This document shows positions 8,261-15,721 of a stretch of DNA of 64,000 bases, piece after piece (position 1 is the first letter of the stretch; each line of letters begins with the position of its first letter). The notes under the pieces were generated by a model. That model searched no databases. It had not been told where the DNA came from and saw only the letters and a program-made list of their open reading frames with translations. Origin of the DNA: Vreelandella glaciei. Its GTDB lineage: Bacteria > Pseudomonadota > Gammaproteobacteria > Pseudomonadales > Halomonadaceae. A program made the position numbers and the translations under genes. The stretch spans positions 21,546-85,545 of the forward strand of contig NZ_JACCDE010000025.1 of assembly GCF_013415125.1 (NCBI RefSeq), given 5' to 3'.

Positions 8261-9169
8261 TTAGCCTTTAGGCTTGGGCGGCGCTTTACGGGCTGGTGTG
8301 GCATTTCTTTCAATGTGTTCAATGATCATTCCTGCAATATCTTTGCCAGTGGCGTTCTCAATGCCCTGCAAACCAGGCGAAGAGTTAACCTCCATAATCA
8401 CCGGGCCGTGATTCGAGCGTAGCAAGTCGACACCAGCAACGCGCAGGCCCATGGCCTTGGCTGCACGGATCGCCGTTGAACGCTCTTCAGGAGTGATTCG
8501 GATCACGCTGGCAGAGCCTCCGCGGTGTAGGTTCGAGCGAAACTCACCATCCGCCGCCTGACGCTTCATTGAGGCGACTACTTTATCGCCGATTACAAAG
8601 CAGCGGATATCGGCGCCACGCGCTTCTTTTATATACTCCTGCACCATGATATTGGCTTTCATACCCATGAAAGCCTGAATCACAGACTCTGCCGCTTGGT
8701 TAGTTTCCGCCAATACCACGCCAATCCCCTGGGTACCTTCCAACAACTTAATAACGAGCGGAGCACCTTTGACCATGGTGATCAGGTCGGGAATGTCGTC
8801 CGGCGAGTGGGCAAAGCCGGTGATCGGCAGTCCCAGCCCTTTGCGTGATAGTAACTGCAGCGAACGCAATTTGTCCCTGGAGCGGGTGATGGAGACGTTA
8901 TCGTTGATAACGTAGGTGCCCATCATCTCAAACTGACGTAACAGCGCGCAGCCATAAAAGGTGACTGATGCACCAATCCGTGGGATAACCGCATCGAAAG
9001 GCTCAATCTCTTGGCCTTTATAGTGGATCGAAGGGTGGTGCGAGGTAATGCTCATATAGCAGCGCAGCGTGTCCACCACACGAGCGGTATGCCCACGCTG
9101 CTCTGCAGCTTCAACCAGGCGGCGTGTAGAGTACAAATTACGGTTGCGCGATAGCAGAGCGATATGCAT
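8261..9169 (-). CDS. rimK: RimK-type alpha-L-glutamate ligase
   Basis: A 302-residue ATP-grasp ligase. RimK adds glutamates to the C-terminus of ribosomal protein S6 in E. coli. The start at 9169 (MHIALLSRN) is chosen over an upstream in-frame codon because GGAGTCACCTAC precedes it and it fits the family N-terminus. Signatures are [32 protein letters not shown], the ATP-grasp core [27 protein letters not shown] and the metal site [14 protein letters not shown]. The C-terminal tail is Pro/Lys-rich ([10 protein letters not shown]). It follows the protease-like gene at 9213 by 43 bases, a frequent RimK pairing. Confidence 0.95.
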   Translation of the reverse strand: MHIALLSRNRNLYSTRRLVEAAEQRGHTARVVDTLRCYMSITSHHPSIHYKGQEIEPFDAVIPRIGASVTFYGCALLRQFEMMGTYVINDNVSITRSRDKLRSLQLLSRKGLGLPITGFAHSPDDIPDLITMVKGAPLVIKLLEGTQGIGVVLAETNQAAESVIQAFMGMKANIMVQEYIKEARGADIRCFVIGDKVVASMKRQAADGEFRSNLHRGGSASVIRITPEERSTAIRAAKAMGLRVAGVDLLRSNHGPVIMEVNSSPGLQGIENATGKDIAGMIIEHIERNATPARKAPPKPKG

Positions 9170-9212
9170 GTAGGTGACTCCGAGTCTAAACAAAGGCGGT
9201 TAATAAAAGGGG

Positions 9213-9653
9213 TTAAGGCTCACCGTGCAAAAATGCCGCACCAGGTGCAATTAGCAGGCGGCGCATGGCGCGGCGTCCTAGTAGCATTGGGTGGCGCATA
9301 TTGCTGCGGTCAGTCAGGGTCAGTTCAACCGGAAAATTCAAATCACCCATTTGCATTGGGGTACGTATTACATAGCGCCACTCGCTATGCCCGTTTGAGC
9401 TGGTGACTCGGCGTCGATCATGCAAATGTAGATTGTAGCGGTGGGCGGGTGTTGTTGGCCCAGCGCTGTGGGTAATAAAACTTACCCATAGTTGACCATG
9501 TTCATCTTCATGTGTCTCTATCTCTTCTGCATGCAGGGCAGAAGTACGCGCACCAGTGTCCGCTTTACAGCATAGGTGAAGCCCTAGCTCAGGTAACGTC
9601 ACCATTTCACGGCGTCCAATGACCGCCTTGGCCTGATAGGGTAATTCCTTCAC
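9213..9653 (-). CDS. RimK-associated retropepsin-like protease (RimB, PF05618)
   Basis: A 146-residue protein of the family long annotated 'ATP-dependent zinc protease' and structurally retropepsin-like. The catalytic-type motif is KADTGARTSAL (about residues 30-40), and the second conserved block is HPMLLGRRAM near residue 120. In pseudomonads such proteins act with RimK in control of S6 glutamylation. It lies directly upstream of rimK on the same strand and is probably co-transcribed. No signal peptide is seen, so it should be cytosolic. Confidence 0.85.
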   Translation of the reverse strand: MKELPYQAKAVIGRREMVTLPELGLHLCCKADTGARTSALHAEEIETHEDEHGQLWVSFITHSAGPTTPAHRYNLHLHDRRRVTSSNGHSEWRYVIRTPMQMGDLNFPVELTLTDRSNMRHPMLLGRRAMRRLLIAPGAAFLHGEP

Positions 9654-9689
9654 GGCTCACTCCTTGCAATTAAAAATGACAACATCAAA

Positions 9690-10727
9690 TCAAGCCTTTC
9701 TCTGCGACATCATCATGCTCAAACGGTGTTGAATAGAAGAGCCTTCGGGCGCATCACGCATGGCCATCATGACCGGTAAGCGTAGCCGTGGGATGAGTGC
9801 AAGATCACGCACTACCGCGGCAAAATCAGTACGCTCATCTTCCGCCAAACGCTGTAGAAAAAGAGGTAAGCGTTCCGCGTCTTCAAGATACACCCAGCCA
9901 CGCCCGGCAATGGCAGCCAGCACATCCGGCCCACAAACGGTGGTGTCTTTAAGTAAGGCGGAGTACCAATTGCCCACCGCTGTTGTATCCGTATTACCCA
10001 CGGCGCGCAGACAAGCACATAAGGTTTCAATATCGCCCGCTTGTGCGGCGGCTTCGCCACGACGTTGCAGCGCGGCGACTAATGCCTGTGGCAATGGCTG
10101 GTGCTCTAAACAGTAGCACACGGAGTTAATAACGGCGGTAGGTAGGTCAGGCAGTCTCAGGGCTAACGTGTCAGCGTCAGGCGACTCCATACGAACGACG
10201 TAATCGGCAATTCCCTGTAACCCTAATGCCTGCCAATCAATCGCCTGCTGGCCGCTCAAGTAATCCTCAACCGGCTCAAAATGCTGGCTGGCAGGTAGCC
10301 CTGCGTCATAAGTTGCACGGGCATTGAACATTGCTTGAAAGGTAACGCTGGGCGTAAAGGCGAGGGGATTATCCTTCATTAAGTGGTCTACGTCCGCTGT
10401 TTCTTCACGTCCCACCTGAGAAACAGCTCGACCTAATGTTTCCAGCAGACGATTTAAAAACGCATCACGCTGAGCTGGGGCAAGTATCCCCTGTTCATCG
10501 AGTGGCAGGGCTAAAAACCAAATGGCAGGTTCGGGCATATCCCCCAAACGGAATAGAATGGCTAAACGTGCTTGGCCTTGCCAAGGTTCTGGCCACGCCA
10601 GTTCGCCACGCTCAAAGGCGGCGAGGGACTCCCGTGGGCAGGCGACCACATGGCGCCCCATATGGTAAAGGGAAACCTCTGCGCCGCTACGGGTAAAAAA
10701 CTCATCAAGGGTTTGAATCGGTTGCAT
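9690..10727 (-). CDS. DUF3549 family protein
   Basis: A 345-residue cytosolic protein recognised as DUF3549 from the opening IQTLDEFFTRSGAEVSLYHMGR, the block WPEPWQGQARLAILF, IWFLALPLDEQG and GLPASQHFEPVEDYLSG followed by LGLQGIADYV. The C-terminal half is helical and repeat-like. No function is established and no catalytic motif is visible. The gene is separated by 36 bases from the protease-like gene downstream and read in the same direction, so the three leftward genes may form one unit. Confidence 0.8.
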   Translation of the reverse strand: MQPIQTLDEFFTRSGAEVSLYHMGRHVVACPRESLAAFERGELAWPEPWQGQARLAILFRLGDMPEPAIWFLALPLDEQGILAPAQRDAFLNRLLETLGRAVSQVGREETADVDHLMKDNPLAFTPSVTFQAMFNARATYDAGLPASQHFEPVEDYLSGQQAIDWQALGLQGIADYVVRMESPDADTLALRLPDLPTAVINSVCYCLEHQPLPQALVAALQRRGEAAAQAGDIETLCACLRAVGNTDTTAVGNWYSALLKDTTVCGPDVLAAIAGRGWVYLEDAERLPLFLQRLAEDERTDFAAVVRDLALIPRLRLPVMMAMRDAPEGSSIQHRLSMMMSQRKA

Positions 10728-10891
10728 GACATCCTTCCGCGTTGCAAGCCTGCACTCTACCTTGATGATGGGTCACTGTCAGCCGCAAAGGCGGATAAAT
10801 ACCGGCCAATGGGGATGCCTTACATGACAGTGTGGTTAAAAAGTAAACAACTGGGTGAAAGGCCCATGAGAGCGAGCGCTGCGACACCTTT

Positions 10892-10942
10892 CCATAGTTT
10901 ATCCACAGACTCGTGCAGGTTTTCTGTGGGTCTATGGATAAC
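10892..10942. promoter_or_regulatory. Dyad with DnaA-box-like sequences in the 313-base gap
   Basis: A perfect DnaA box, TTATCCACA (10899-10907), is followed by the inverted near-match TTATCCATA (minus strand, 10933-10941). Between them CCACAGA and TCTGTGG form an inverted repeat, and CCATAG/CTATGG flank it. The element lies between the divergent DUF3549 and yqcC starts. It may be a DnaA-responsive operator or titration site. No origin genes (dnaA, dnaN, gidA) are present, so oriC is unlikely. Confidence 0.4.
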
Positions 10943-11040
10943 TCTTTACAAGTAACCTTGATTGGCAAGCAGCCAGCCGAATGGGGATAATGGTAATAAG
11001 ATACGATTTTTAATTTTACGAGGTAGTTACAAACGACGTT

Positions 11041-11376
11041 ATGAGTACTTTTCAACCGCTACAGACAGCACTTCTAGAACTTGAAGCCGCGATGAAAGCC
11101 GCTGATCTATGGCGTATGCCAACACCCGATGCAGAAGCATTCGCCAGCCAGCAGCCGTTTTGCATCGACACCATGTCGCTGCCGCAATGGATACGCTTTG
11201 TGTTTATTGCCCGCTTGAATGCCCTGATGGATGCGCGTGCAGCCATGCCCGCAAAGTGCGAGGTAGCTCCCGCCGTGGCAGCCTACTTGCAGCAGGAAAA
11301 AACACCCGCTCACCACCAGCTGCTGATTGTGCGTGCGGTAGAGAAGGTCGACCAGATCGTCACTGAAAGCACTTAA
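11041..11376 (+). CDS. yqcC: YqcC family protein (DUF446)
   Basis: A 111-residue helical protein of the YqcC family. The signature is AFASQQPFCIDTMSLPQWIRFVFI split around residues 37-60, with LLELEAAMKAADLW upstream. In many gammaproteobacteria yqcC lies next to the tRNA pseudouridine synthase gene truC; that partner is absent here. The function is unknown. A converging terminator follows at 11395. Confidence 0.85.
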   Translation: MSTFQPLQTALLELEAAMKAADLWRMPTPDAEAFASQQPFCIDTMSLPQWIRFVFIARLNALMDARAAMPAKCEVAPAVAAYLQQEKTPAHHQLLIVRAVEKVDQIVTEST

Positions 11377-11394
11377 AGCGGCATGCGGCTAAAC

Positions 11395-11426
11395 GCACAA
11401 AGCCCACCGTGAGGCAGGCTTTGTGT
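11395..11426. terminator. Terminator hairpin between yqcC and ompW
   Basis: GCACAAAGCC pairs with GGCTTTGTGT (ten base pairs, one G-T) around a 12-base loop, midway between the convergent yqcC and ompW stops. T-tracts are weak on both sides. Confidence 0.55.
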
Positions 11427-11456
11427 ATAACATCCGCTAACGGTTTTGCAGGCGGC

Positions 11457-12083
11457 TTAGAAACGGTAACTGAGGCCTGCCATCACCACGAGAGGATCGA
11501 TCTCAACGGTACCTACTCCCGCACCGTTAACGCTGGCATCGGTATCAATATCGATGTACCAAGCCGCGGCGTTCAGCGCCCAGTGATCATCAATAAGCAG
11601 ATCAACACCTACCTGGCCCGCCGCCCCCCAGGAATCATCCAGGTCTAAATCACCAATCGTCAGCTCTTCATCGGAGAAGTGGGTGTAGTTAATGCCCGCA
11701 CCGACATAGGGCTGTACGCGGGACTGAGTGCCGCCCAGCGGGTAGTACTGCAGCGTTAAGGTCGGCGGCAGGTGCTTGGTTGAGGCGATATTATCGCCGT
11801 TCAAATGGATGTCGTGCTCAAACGGCAGCGCCGCCAGCAGCTCAACGCCGACTTTATCGTGGAAGCGATAGCCCAAGGTGAACGCGAAATCGGTTTTATC
11901 CTGTACATCCACGGACAACGCACCGTTGGCCAGTGAGCCGTTGTCGCTTTTAGGGGCGACTTTGGCAACACCCACGCGGGTAAAAAAATCACCAGCGCCG
12001 TAGGCAAATGCCTGGCTGCTGGTCATCATCGCCGCAGCGGCAACAGTGGATACAAGTAGGGTAGGCAGGGCGGCTTTACGCAT
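11457..12083 (-). CDS. ompW: OmpW family outer membrane protein
   Basis: A 208-residue outer-membrane beta-barrel of the OmpW family. The start at 12083 is set by AGGAG eight bases upstream and by the signal peptide that follows (MRKAALPTLLVSTVAAAAMM, cleavage after SSQAFA). Family marks are FFTRVGVAKVAPKSDNG, LGYRFHDKVGVELLAALPFEHDI, LPPTLTLQYYPLG, VQPYVGAGINYTHF and the terminal SYRF ending in Phe, as recognised by the BAM machinery. OmpW forms a narrow hydrophobic channel for small molecules. The reading frame is open further upstream but lacks a signal there. Confidence 0.92.
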   Translation of the reverse strand: MRKAALPTLLVSTVAAAAMMTSSQAFAYGAGDFFTRVGVAKVAPKSDNGSLANGALSVDVQDKTDFAFTLGYRFHDKVGVELLAALPFEHDIHLNGDNIASTKHLPPTLTLQYYPLGGTQSRVQPYVGAGINYTHFSDEELTIGDLDLDDSWGAAGQVGVDLLIDDHWALNAAAWYIDIDTDASVNGAGVGTVEIDPLVVMAGLSYRF

Positions 12084-12587
12084 GGGATCACTCCTGAGAT
12101 TAAAGCAGATAGTAAGATTAGACGGCTTTTGATAGCTGCTTAACGATGAAGCCAGTGTAACGAGACCCAGGGAGTGGATTATTGATCCAGGGCAAAGGTT
12201 ATTAGACAAATGTTATTGGGAGAACCGACCGATGAGGCATAATTCAGGAGCGGGTTACTGGCTATTTGGGTTGCCCCCTTGGGGTCGATGTGCACTCGTT
12301 CTCATGAAGTACTTTTAGTTTGTGATGCATATTTTCTGGTACGCTCAACAATAGGCGTGCTCAAGATTTCCGGAATTATTATAAAAAGCAATTTAAAACA
12401 GTGAGTTGTGAAGAATCTTTTCATGTTTATAGGCACTGCGAAAAGATAGTCAGAAATGATAATGGGCATGCGCATTTTTCTAGCGTGCTTGTGAGTTAAG
12501 GGTGATGATTTTTCATTACTATTAATGCATTGCAGCTTTTGGTGATGTGGGGTTCCCTGGGAAAACGCGCATGCGCATGAATAAACT
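12084..12587. other. 504-base gap left of the cassette array; no integrase gene
   Basis: AT-rich sequence between the ompW start and the first cassette junction. No credible gene and no integron integrase fragment is seen. Two direct copies of GCATGCGCAT occur at 12466-12475 and 12569-12578, the second just before the GTTAGTC junction at 12588. The left partner could be an attI-like site or a worn attC; no R''-type box was found to decide. Confidence 0.5.
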
Positions 12588-12619
12588 GTTAGTCACTCAA
12601 GATAACGAGGAAGATTCCC

Positions 12620-13162
12620 ATGCAGGAAGAAGACCGTCTAATTGACGAGTTAAACAAGATCATTGAAAAGCCGGGCGGCAAACAGGCAGTAAGGTATCTT
12701 CTGAATGCAATGGGAGGAATACCATTTGTGGGTGGCGCAATAGCAGGCGTAGGTAGTACTTGGGGTGAGAGGGAGCAGCAAAAGTTTAATGAGAGAATTA
12801 CTGAGTGGGCATCCCAAGCTGATACTGATATTGCAAAGTTATTAGAAGTGCTTGGAGACCAACTCAGGGAACCGACAAAAGCTCACCTTGCCATCCTAAT
12901 CGGCGAGATAACAGGCCTAGATATTTCTTCCGTCTCAGAAGAAGCTCACATTCCTGTAATTTTGAATGGTGAAACAGTGTCTGAGCTACAACCATATGTG
13001 CAAAAAGGTTGGGTTACCCTTCGACCAAACGGAAATGTCACCAACATGGGGGCGGGTAACCGAATCGGAAATTCAATAGAAGATAGGAAGCGACCTTGGG
13101 GAATGGGAAATGGCTTTATCCTTACCATATCTCGTTTGTACTTCGAAGGCGAAGATGACTAA
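12620..13162 (+). CDS. Cassette 1 protein of unknown function
   Basis: A 180-residue protein, not recognised. ACGAGGA precedes the ATG. It has an acidic helical N-terminus, then a Gly-rich hydrophobic stretch at about residues 31-47 (MGGIPFVGGAIAGVGS), an amphipathic helical region with QQKFNERITEWASQ, and a C-terminal part with WVTLRPNGNVTNMGAGNRIGN. The hydrophobic stretch could be a membrane hairpin or a buried helical pair; no signal peptide is seen. Its stop codon lies inside the R'' box of the following attC, as is usual for cassette genes. Codon use is more AT-rich than in neighbouring chromosomal genes, consistent with acquisition. Confidence 0.75.
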   Translation: MQEEDRLIDELNKIIEKPGGKQAVRYLLNAMGGIPFVGGAIAGVGSTWGEREQQKFNERITEWASQADTDIAKLLEVLGDQLREPTKAHLAILIGEITGLDISSVSEEAHIPVILNGETVSELQPYVQKGWVTLRPNGNVTNMGAGNRIGNSIEDRKRPWGMGNGFILTISRLYFEGEDD

Positions 13163-13234
13163 CAAAGCCATTAAATTCGCTCCCTTCGGTCGCCGGACCT
13201 CGTTTCACTCGCCCGTTTATGGCGGGCGTTATAC
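13157..13234 (+). repeat. attC site 1
   Basis: R'' is GACTAAC and R' is GTTATAC, 78 bases end to end. The inner arms are GCCATTAAA and TTTATGGC, pairing with one extra T on the left arm as an extrahelical base, which is typical of attC. The central part also folds imperfectly. The cassette 1 stop codon sits in R''. Confidence 0.88.
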
Positions 13235-13250
13235 GGATTGAGTGTCTGCT

Positions 13251-13532
13251 ATGTCTAAGATCATTCTGGAAGGCCATATTATGGTCTCCGACGCTGACCT
13301 GCCAGCGGTTAAGGCAGAGCTACCCATCCATATCCAGCTGACTCGCCAGGAAGAGGGGTGTTTGCGCTTCGACGTTACCCAAAGCCCGGGCACCGGAAAC
13401 GTCTTTTTTGTCTCTGAAGTATTTATTGACCAGGCCGCATTTGAAGCCCATCAGCGCCGCGTAAGGTTGTCCGACTGGGGTAGAGTCGCGTCGAATGTCG
13501 AAAGGCACTATCAAGTGACGGAAGCTGACTGA
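13251..13532 (+). CDS. Cassette 2: ABM-domain monooxygenase-like protein
   Basis: A 93-residue single ferredoxin-like ABM domain (antibiotic biosynthesis monooxygenase superfamily, YgiN-like). Family marks are an early beta strand IILEGHIMV, QEEGCLRFDV, FVSEVFIDQAAFEAHQ and the terminal strand. Such proteins act on quinols or other small aromatics, or degrade reactive compounds, without a bound cofactor; the substrate here is unknown. The start at 13251 is preferred over GTG at 13242 by family length. It begins 17 bases after the end of attC 1, as expected for a tightly packed cassette. Confidence 0.8.
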   Translation: MSKIILEGHIMVSDADLPAVKAELPIHIQLTRQEEGCLRFDVTQSPGTGNVFFVSEVFIDQAAFEAHQRRVRLSDWGRVASNVERHYQVTEAD

Positions 13533-13542
13533 TGGCTAAACC

Positions 13543-13620
13543 GTATAACCATTCGCTTTTGTCGGACAATTTCTTCACCGCTACACAGCTACAAAATTGC
13601 CGCAAAGCTCCGCGTTAGCA
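13543..13620 (+). repeat. attC site 2
   Basis: R'' is GTATAAC and R' is GTTAGCA, 78 bases. The arms GCTTTTGTCGGACAATTT and the reverse complement of AAATTGCCGCAAAGC pair extensively with three unpaired bases on the left arm. R'' is the exact complement of the GTTATAC that opens the same cassette. Confidence 0.87.
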
Positions 13621-13676
13621 GCTACAGCTTCCTGCCAAATCTTGCGCATTGAGTAAAAAAGGAATAATTTGTACTC

Positions 13677-13940
13677 ATGGATGAATTTGAATTCGACGAA
13701 GCCAAAAGCAAGGCCAATCTGGACAAGCACGGCATAGATTTCGTTGCTGCCCAAGGGCTGTGGAAAGATCCATACCTGCTGGAGATCCGCGCTAAATCAG
13801 AGGATGAGCAGAGGTTTTTGCTGATAGGCAAGATTGGTGAAAAGCACTGGTCGGCTGTCGTCACATACAGGGATGCTGGTATTCGTCTGATTTCAGTCAG
13901 ACGTTCCCGTAAGAAGGAGGTTGAGCTCTATGAAAGCTAA
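13677..13940 (+). CDS. brnT: BrnT family toxin (cassette 3)
   Basis: An 87-residue BrnT toxin, a small ribonuclease of RelE-like fold that stops growth by cutting mRNA. Family signatures are FEFDEAKSKANLDKHGIDF at the start and RLISVRRSRKKEVELYES at the end, where the conserved Arg-rich strand and Glu lie. The upstream sequence contains GAGTA and TACTC separated by 17 bases, a possible autoregulatory operator overlapping the start. The antitoxin gene overlaps its 3' end by 11 bases. Toxin-antitoxin pairs with their own promoters are common in chromosomal integron cassettes. Confidence 0.9.
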   Translation: MDEFEFDEAKSKANLDKHGIDFVAAQGLWKDPYLLEIRAKSEDEQRFLLIGKIGEKHWSAVVTYRDAGIRLISVRRSRKKEVELYES

Positions 13941-14199
13941 AGACTTCGACAAGAAATTTGAAGAAGGGCAGGAAGATATCGTCGATGACCTCGATCTGTC
14001 CTCTGCTCGCCGCGTTAATCAGGAACAAAAGCGAATCAACGTCGATTTCCCGGCTTGGGTTGTCGAGTCGTTGGATCGTGAGGCTGCGCGCATAGGCGTT
14101 ACTCGCCAATCGATCATCAAGGTGTGGCTGGTGGAGCGTCTTCAGGCAGAATCTGCTAACAAGCCGCTCAATGGTGATGCCACAGGCGGCACACATTAG
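13930..14199 (+). CDS. brnA: BrnA family antitoxin (cassette 3)
   Basis: An 89-residue BrnA/CopG-type antitoxin. The ribbon-helix-helix DNA-binding part is QKRINVDFPAWVVESLDREA to GVTRQSIIKVWLVERL. The acidic N-terminal half (FEEGQEDIVDDLDL) is expected to bind BrnT. The ATG at 13930 is chosen over TTG at 13921 because AAGGAGG ends nine bases upstream. The toxin-first order is normal for BrnTA. The last 15 codons run into attC 3, and the final residues NGDATGGTH may therefore be set by the attC sequence rather than by protein function. Confidence 0.9.
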   Translation: MKAKDFDKKFEEGQEDIVDDLDLSSARRVNQEQKRINVDFPAWVVESLDREAARIGVTRQSIIKVWLVERLQAESANKPLNGDATGGTH

Positions 14200-14212
14200 C
14201 GGAGCGTTAACT
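14154..14212 (+). repeat. attC site 3 (59 bases)
   Basis: R'' is TGCTAAC and R' is GTTAACT. Arms CCGCTCAATG and CATTAGCGG pair with one extra C. At 59 bases it is a short attC of the classic '59-base element' size. R'' is the exact complement of the cassette's left junction GTTAGCA. It overlaps the 3' end of brnA. Confidence 0.9.
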
Positions 14213-14224
14213 GGAAAGGAGCCC

Positions 14225-14770
14225 ATGAATCAGAATTTTGCGGATGAGCTGGTCACGATGATGAAAGAAGACCAGCTGTTATTGCAGCAACTCTTCTATT
14301 CCGGAGAACTTCCATCTGAGTCTTATCATCCCCGGATGAAAGCCCTGCATGAGCAGAATGCTTCTCGCCTGAAAGAGATTATTGGTGCATACGGTTGGCC
14401 CAGCATTTCGTTAGTTGGGGTAGAGGGTGCCAAAGCTGCATGGCTGGTCGTTCAGCATTCTGTTTCAGATCCCGAGTTCATGGCTGGGTGTGTCTCCCTA
14501 CTAGAAGATGCCGTTGCGAGAGAGGATGTGGCGGGCTGGCAGTTGGCATTCCTGCAAGATCGAGTGCGTACGCTCTCTGGCAAGCCTCAATACTATGGCA
14601 CCCAGTTTGATGTTGATGAAAACGGTTGGCCAGCACCTTTTCCTATTGAGGATTCTGCTACGGTTAATGAACGCCGTGCGCGTCTTGGGCTGAACTCCAT
14701 CGAGGAGCGCCAGGAGCAAATGACTGAGCAGGAGCGGAAGCGCCGCGCCAATATCGAACAAACCAGTTAA
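14225..14770 (+). CDS. Cassette 4: DUF6624 family protein
   Basis: A 181-residue soluble protein. The start at 14225 follows GGAAAGGAGC, 13 bases after the end of attC 3; a longer in-frame start at 14171 would lie inside the previous attC. The pattern NASRLKEIIGAYGWPSISLVG, AAWLVVQHS, AFLQDRVRTLSGKPQYYGTQF and PIEDSATVNERRARLGL matches DUF6624, a family of unknown function with a conserved Trp-His pair and a DRV..YGTQ motif. The stop codon lies in the R'' box of attC 4. Confidence 0.75.
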   Translation: MNQNFADELVTMMKEDQLLLQQLFYSGELPSESYHPRMKALHEQNASRLKEIIGAYGWPSISLVGVEGAKAAWLVVQHSVSDPEFMAGCVSLLEDAVAREDVAGWQLAFLQDRVRTLSGKPQYYGTQFDVDENGWPAPFPIEDSATVNERRARLGLNSIEERQEQMTEQERKRRANIEQTS

Positions 14771-14837
14771 CCAAACGCGGCACTCGGACGCCCTTGTCTC
14801 CGCTGCGTCAAGGTTGCAGGTGCGCTCTGCGTTACAT
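14765..14837 (+). repeat. attC site 4
   Basis: R'' is AGTTAAC and R' is GTTACAT, 73 bases. Arms GCGGCAC and GTGCGC pair with one extra G. R'' is the exact complement of the left junction GTTAACT. Confidence 0.82.
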
Positions 14838-14849
14838 AGAGAGAAGGCA

Positions 14850-15371
14850 TTGAACCATAGTGAATACTCGTCTTTTCGAGAAAAGCTCATTGAGCACCTT
14901 TTCATTGGCGAACTGCTAAAGCTTTCCTGAAAGGGATTTGGCCGCACGCTAGAGGTGGCGAGTCCAGAAGTTGATAACGCTGGCTACGATCTAATAGCGG
15001 AAGATAATGGGGTCGTGAGGCATATACAGCTTAAAGCTTCATACGTTGGTGGCAAAACAGCCAGCCAGAAAGTTCATACGAGGCTTTTTGGAAAGCCTTC
15101 TGGGTGTGTTATTTGGATTTATTTCAACGAAGATACCTTGGAGCTGGGGCCATTTCTCTTTTTTGGCTCTCTTCCCGGCGAGAAATTGCCTAGCCTTGAC
15201 GAGCTTAAGGTTGCAAAACATACCAAGGGTGACCAGGGCGGATTCAAAGCCGAGCGCCCTAACATAAGGGTTTTGCCAAAGGGTTGGTTCAAAAATATCA
15301 GTTCCATTGATGAGGTCTATGAGGCCTTATTTGGGGCACCACTTAACTGCCTGCATAATACACGCGTATGA
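14850..15371 (+). pseudogene. Cassette 5: PD-(D/E)XK-like protein with in-frame stop
   Basis: A 174-codon frame starting at TTG 14850 is interrupted by TGA at 14928-14930 (codon 27). Sequence on both sides reads as one protein: FREKLIEHLFIGELLKLS, stop, then KGFGRTLEVASPEVDNAGYD and VRHIQLKAS. The Asp in GYD and the Q-x-K in HIQLKAS fit the core of a PD-(D/E)XK nuclease-like fold, with further conserved-looking blocks GCVIWIYF and LPKGWFKNI. The stop probably replaced a Trp codon (TGG). A shortened product from GTG/ATG-type codons after the stop would lack the N-terminal helices. The 3' end runs into attC 5. Confidence 0.6.
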
Positions 15372-15384
15372 TGCGGCGCTAGGC
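15341..15384 (+). repeat. attC site 5, unusually short
   Basis: R'' is ACTTAAC and R' is GCTAGGC, which needs one change to reach GTTAGGC. Arms CCTGCATAATAC and GTATGATGCGG pair with an extra T and one mismatch, leaving an apical loop of only a few bases. At 44 bases it is below the usual attC minimum, and its R'' does not match the left junction of its cassette (GTTACAT). Both facts suggest rearrangement. Confidence 0.65.
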
Positions 15385-15421
15385 GGAAGCTCAATATCCA
15401 ATCCCGCGCGTACTTTAGGCG

Positions 15422-15721
15422 CTATGCACCAAAGGCGGCGTTCACATCCATGCTCTTGTGTAATATGCGAATTATTCTTATTTTATGGCTTCCGGTTTGT
15501 TGGTAAAAAATAACATGGCTGCCCTGCGGAAACTTGCGGTAATGCTGGCGAATTTCGTCACACGATTTTCCGATATCAGGGGTTTCTGCCAGTAACCAGA
15601 ATGAGTCATCAAACTGGTTTAAGTAGACGTCCCGCTGCTCCTTACCCCAACGGCGCTGAGTAAACAAAGCAATGTCTCTTAAATCCATTTTGGCAGCTAG
15701 CGAAAGTGTGAATAGCGTCAT
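15422..15721 (-). CDS. parE: ParE/RelE-superfamily toxin (cassette 6, reverse)
   Basis: A 99-residue toxin of the RelE/ParE superfamily: KMDLRDIALFTQRRWGKEQRDVYLNQ at the start (split over two helices), FWLLAETPDIGKSCDEIR in the middle and the core strands GSHVIFYQQTGSHKIRIIRILH. ParE toxins block DNA gyrase. Its start overlaps the parD stop (TAATG), so antitoxin and toxin are translationally coupled. The pair is transcribed against the direction of all other cassettes, which requires its own promoter. Confidence 0.9.
   Translation of the reverse strand: MTLFTLSLAAKMDLRDIALFTQRRWGKEQRDVYLNQFDDSFWLLAETPDIGKSCDEIRQHYRKFPQGSHVIFYQQTGSHKIRIIRILHKSMDVNAAFGA

Noticed and set aside
10892..10942. 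Chromosomal replication origin
   Set aside because: Only one perfect DnaA box plus a near-copy, no AT-rich unwinding region and no origin-linked genes.
12084..12587. Possible integron integrase or attI left of the array
   Set aside because: No tyrosine recombinase fragment can be read in any frame. The GTTAGTC junction alone cannot tell attI from an eroded attC.
15307..15513. 68-codon plus-strand frame overlapping cassette 5/6
   Set aside because: It crosses attC 5 and the end of parE; the start lies inside the cassette 5 gene in another frame.
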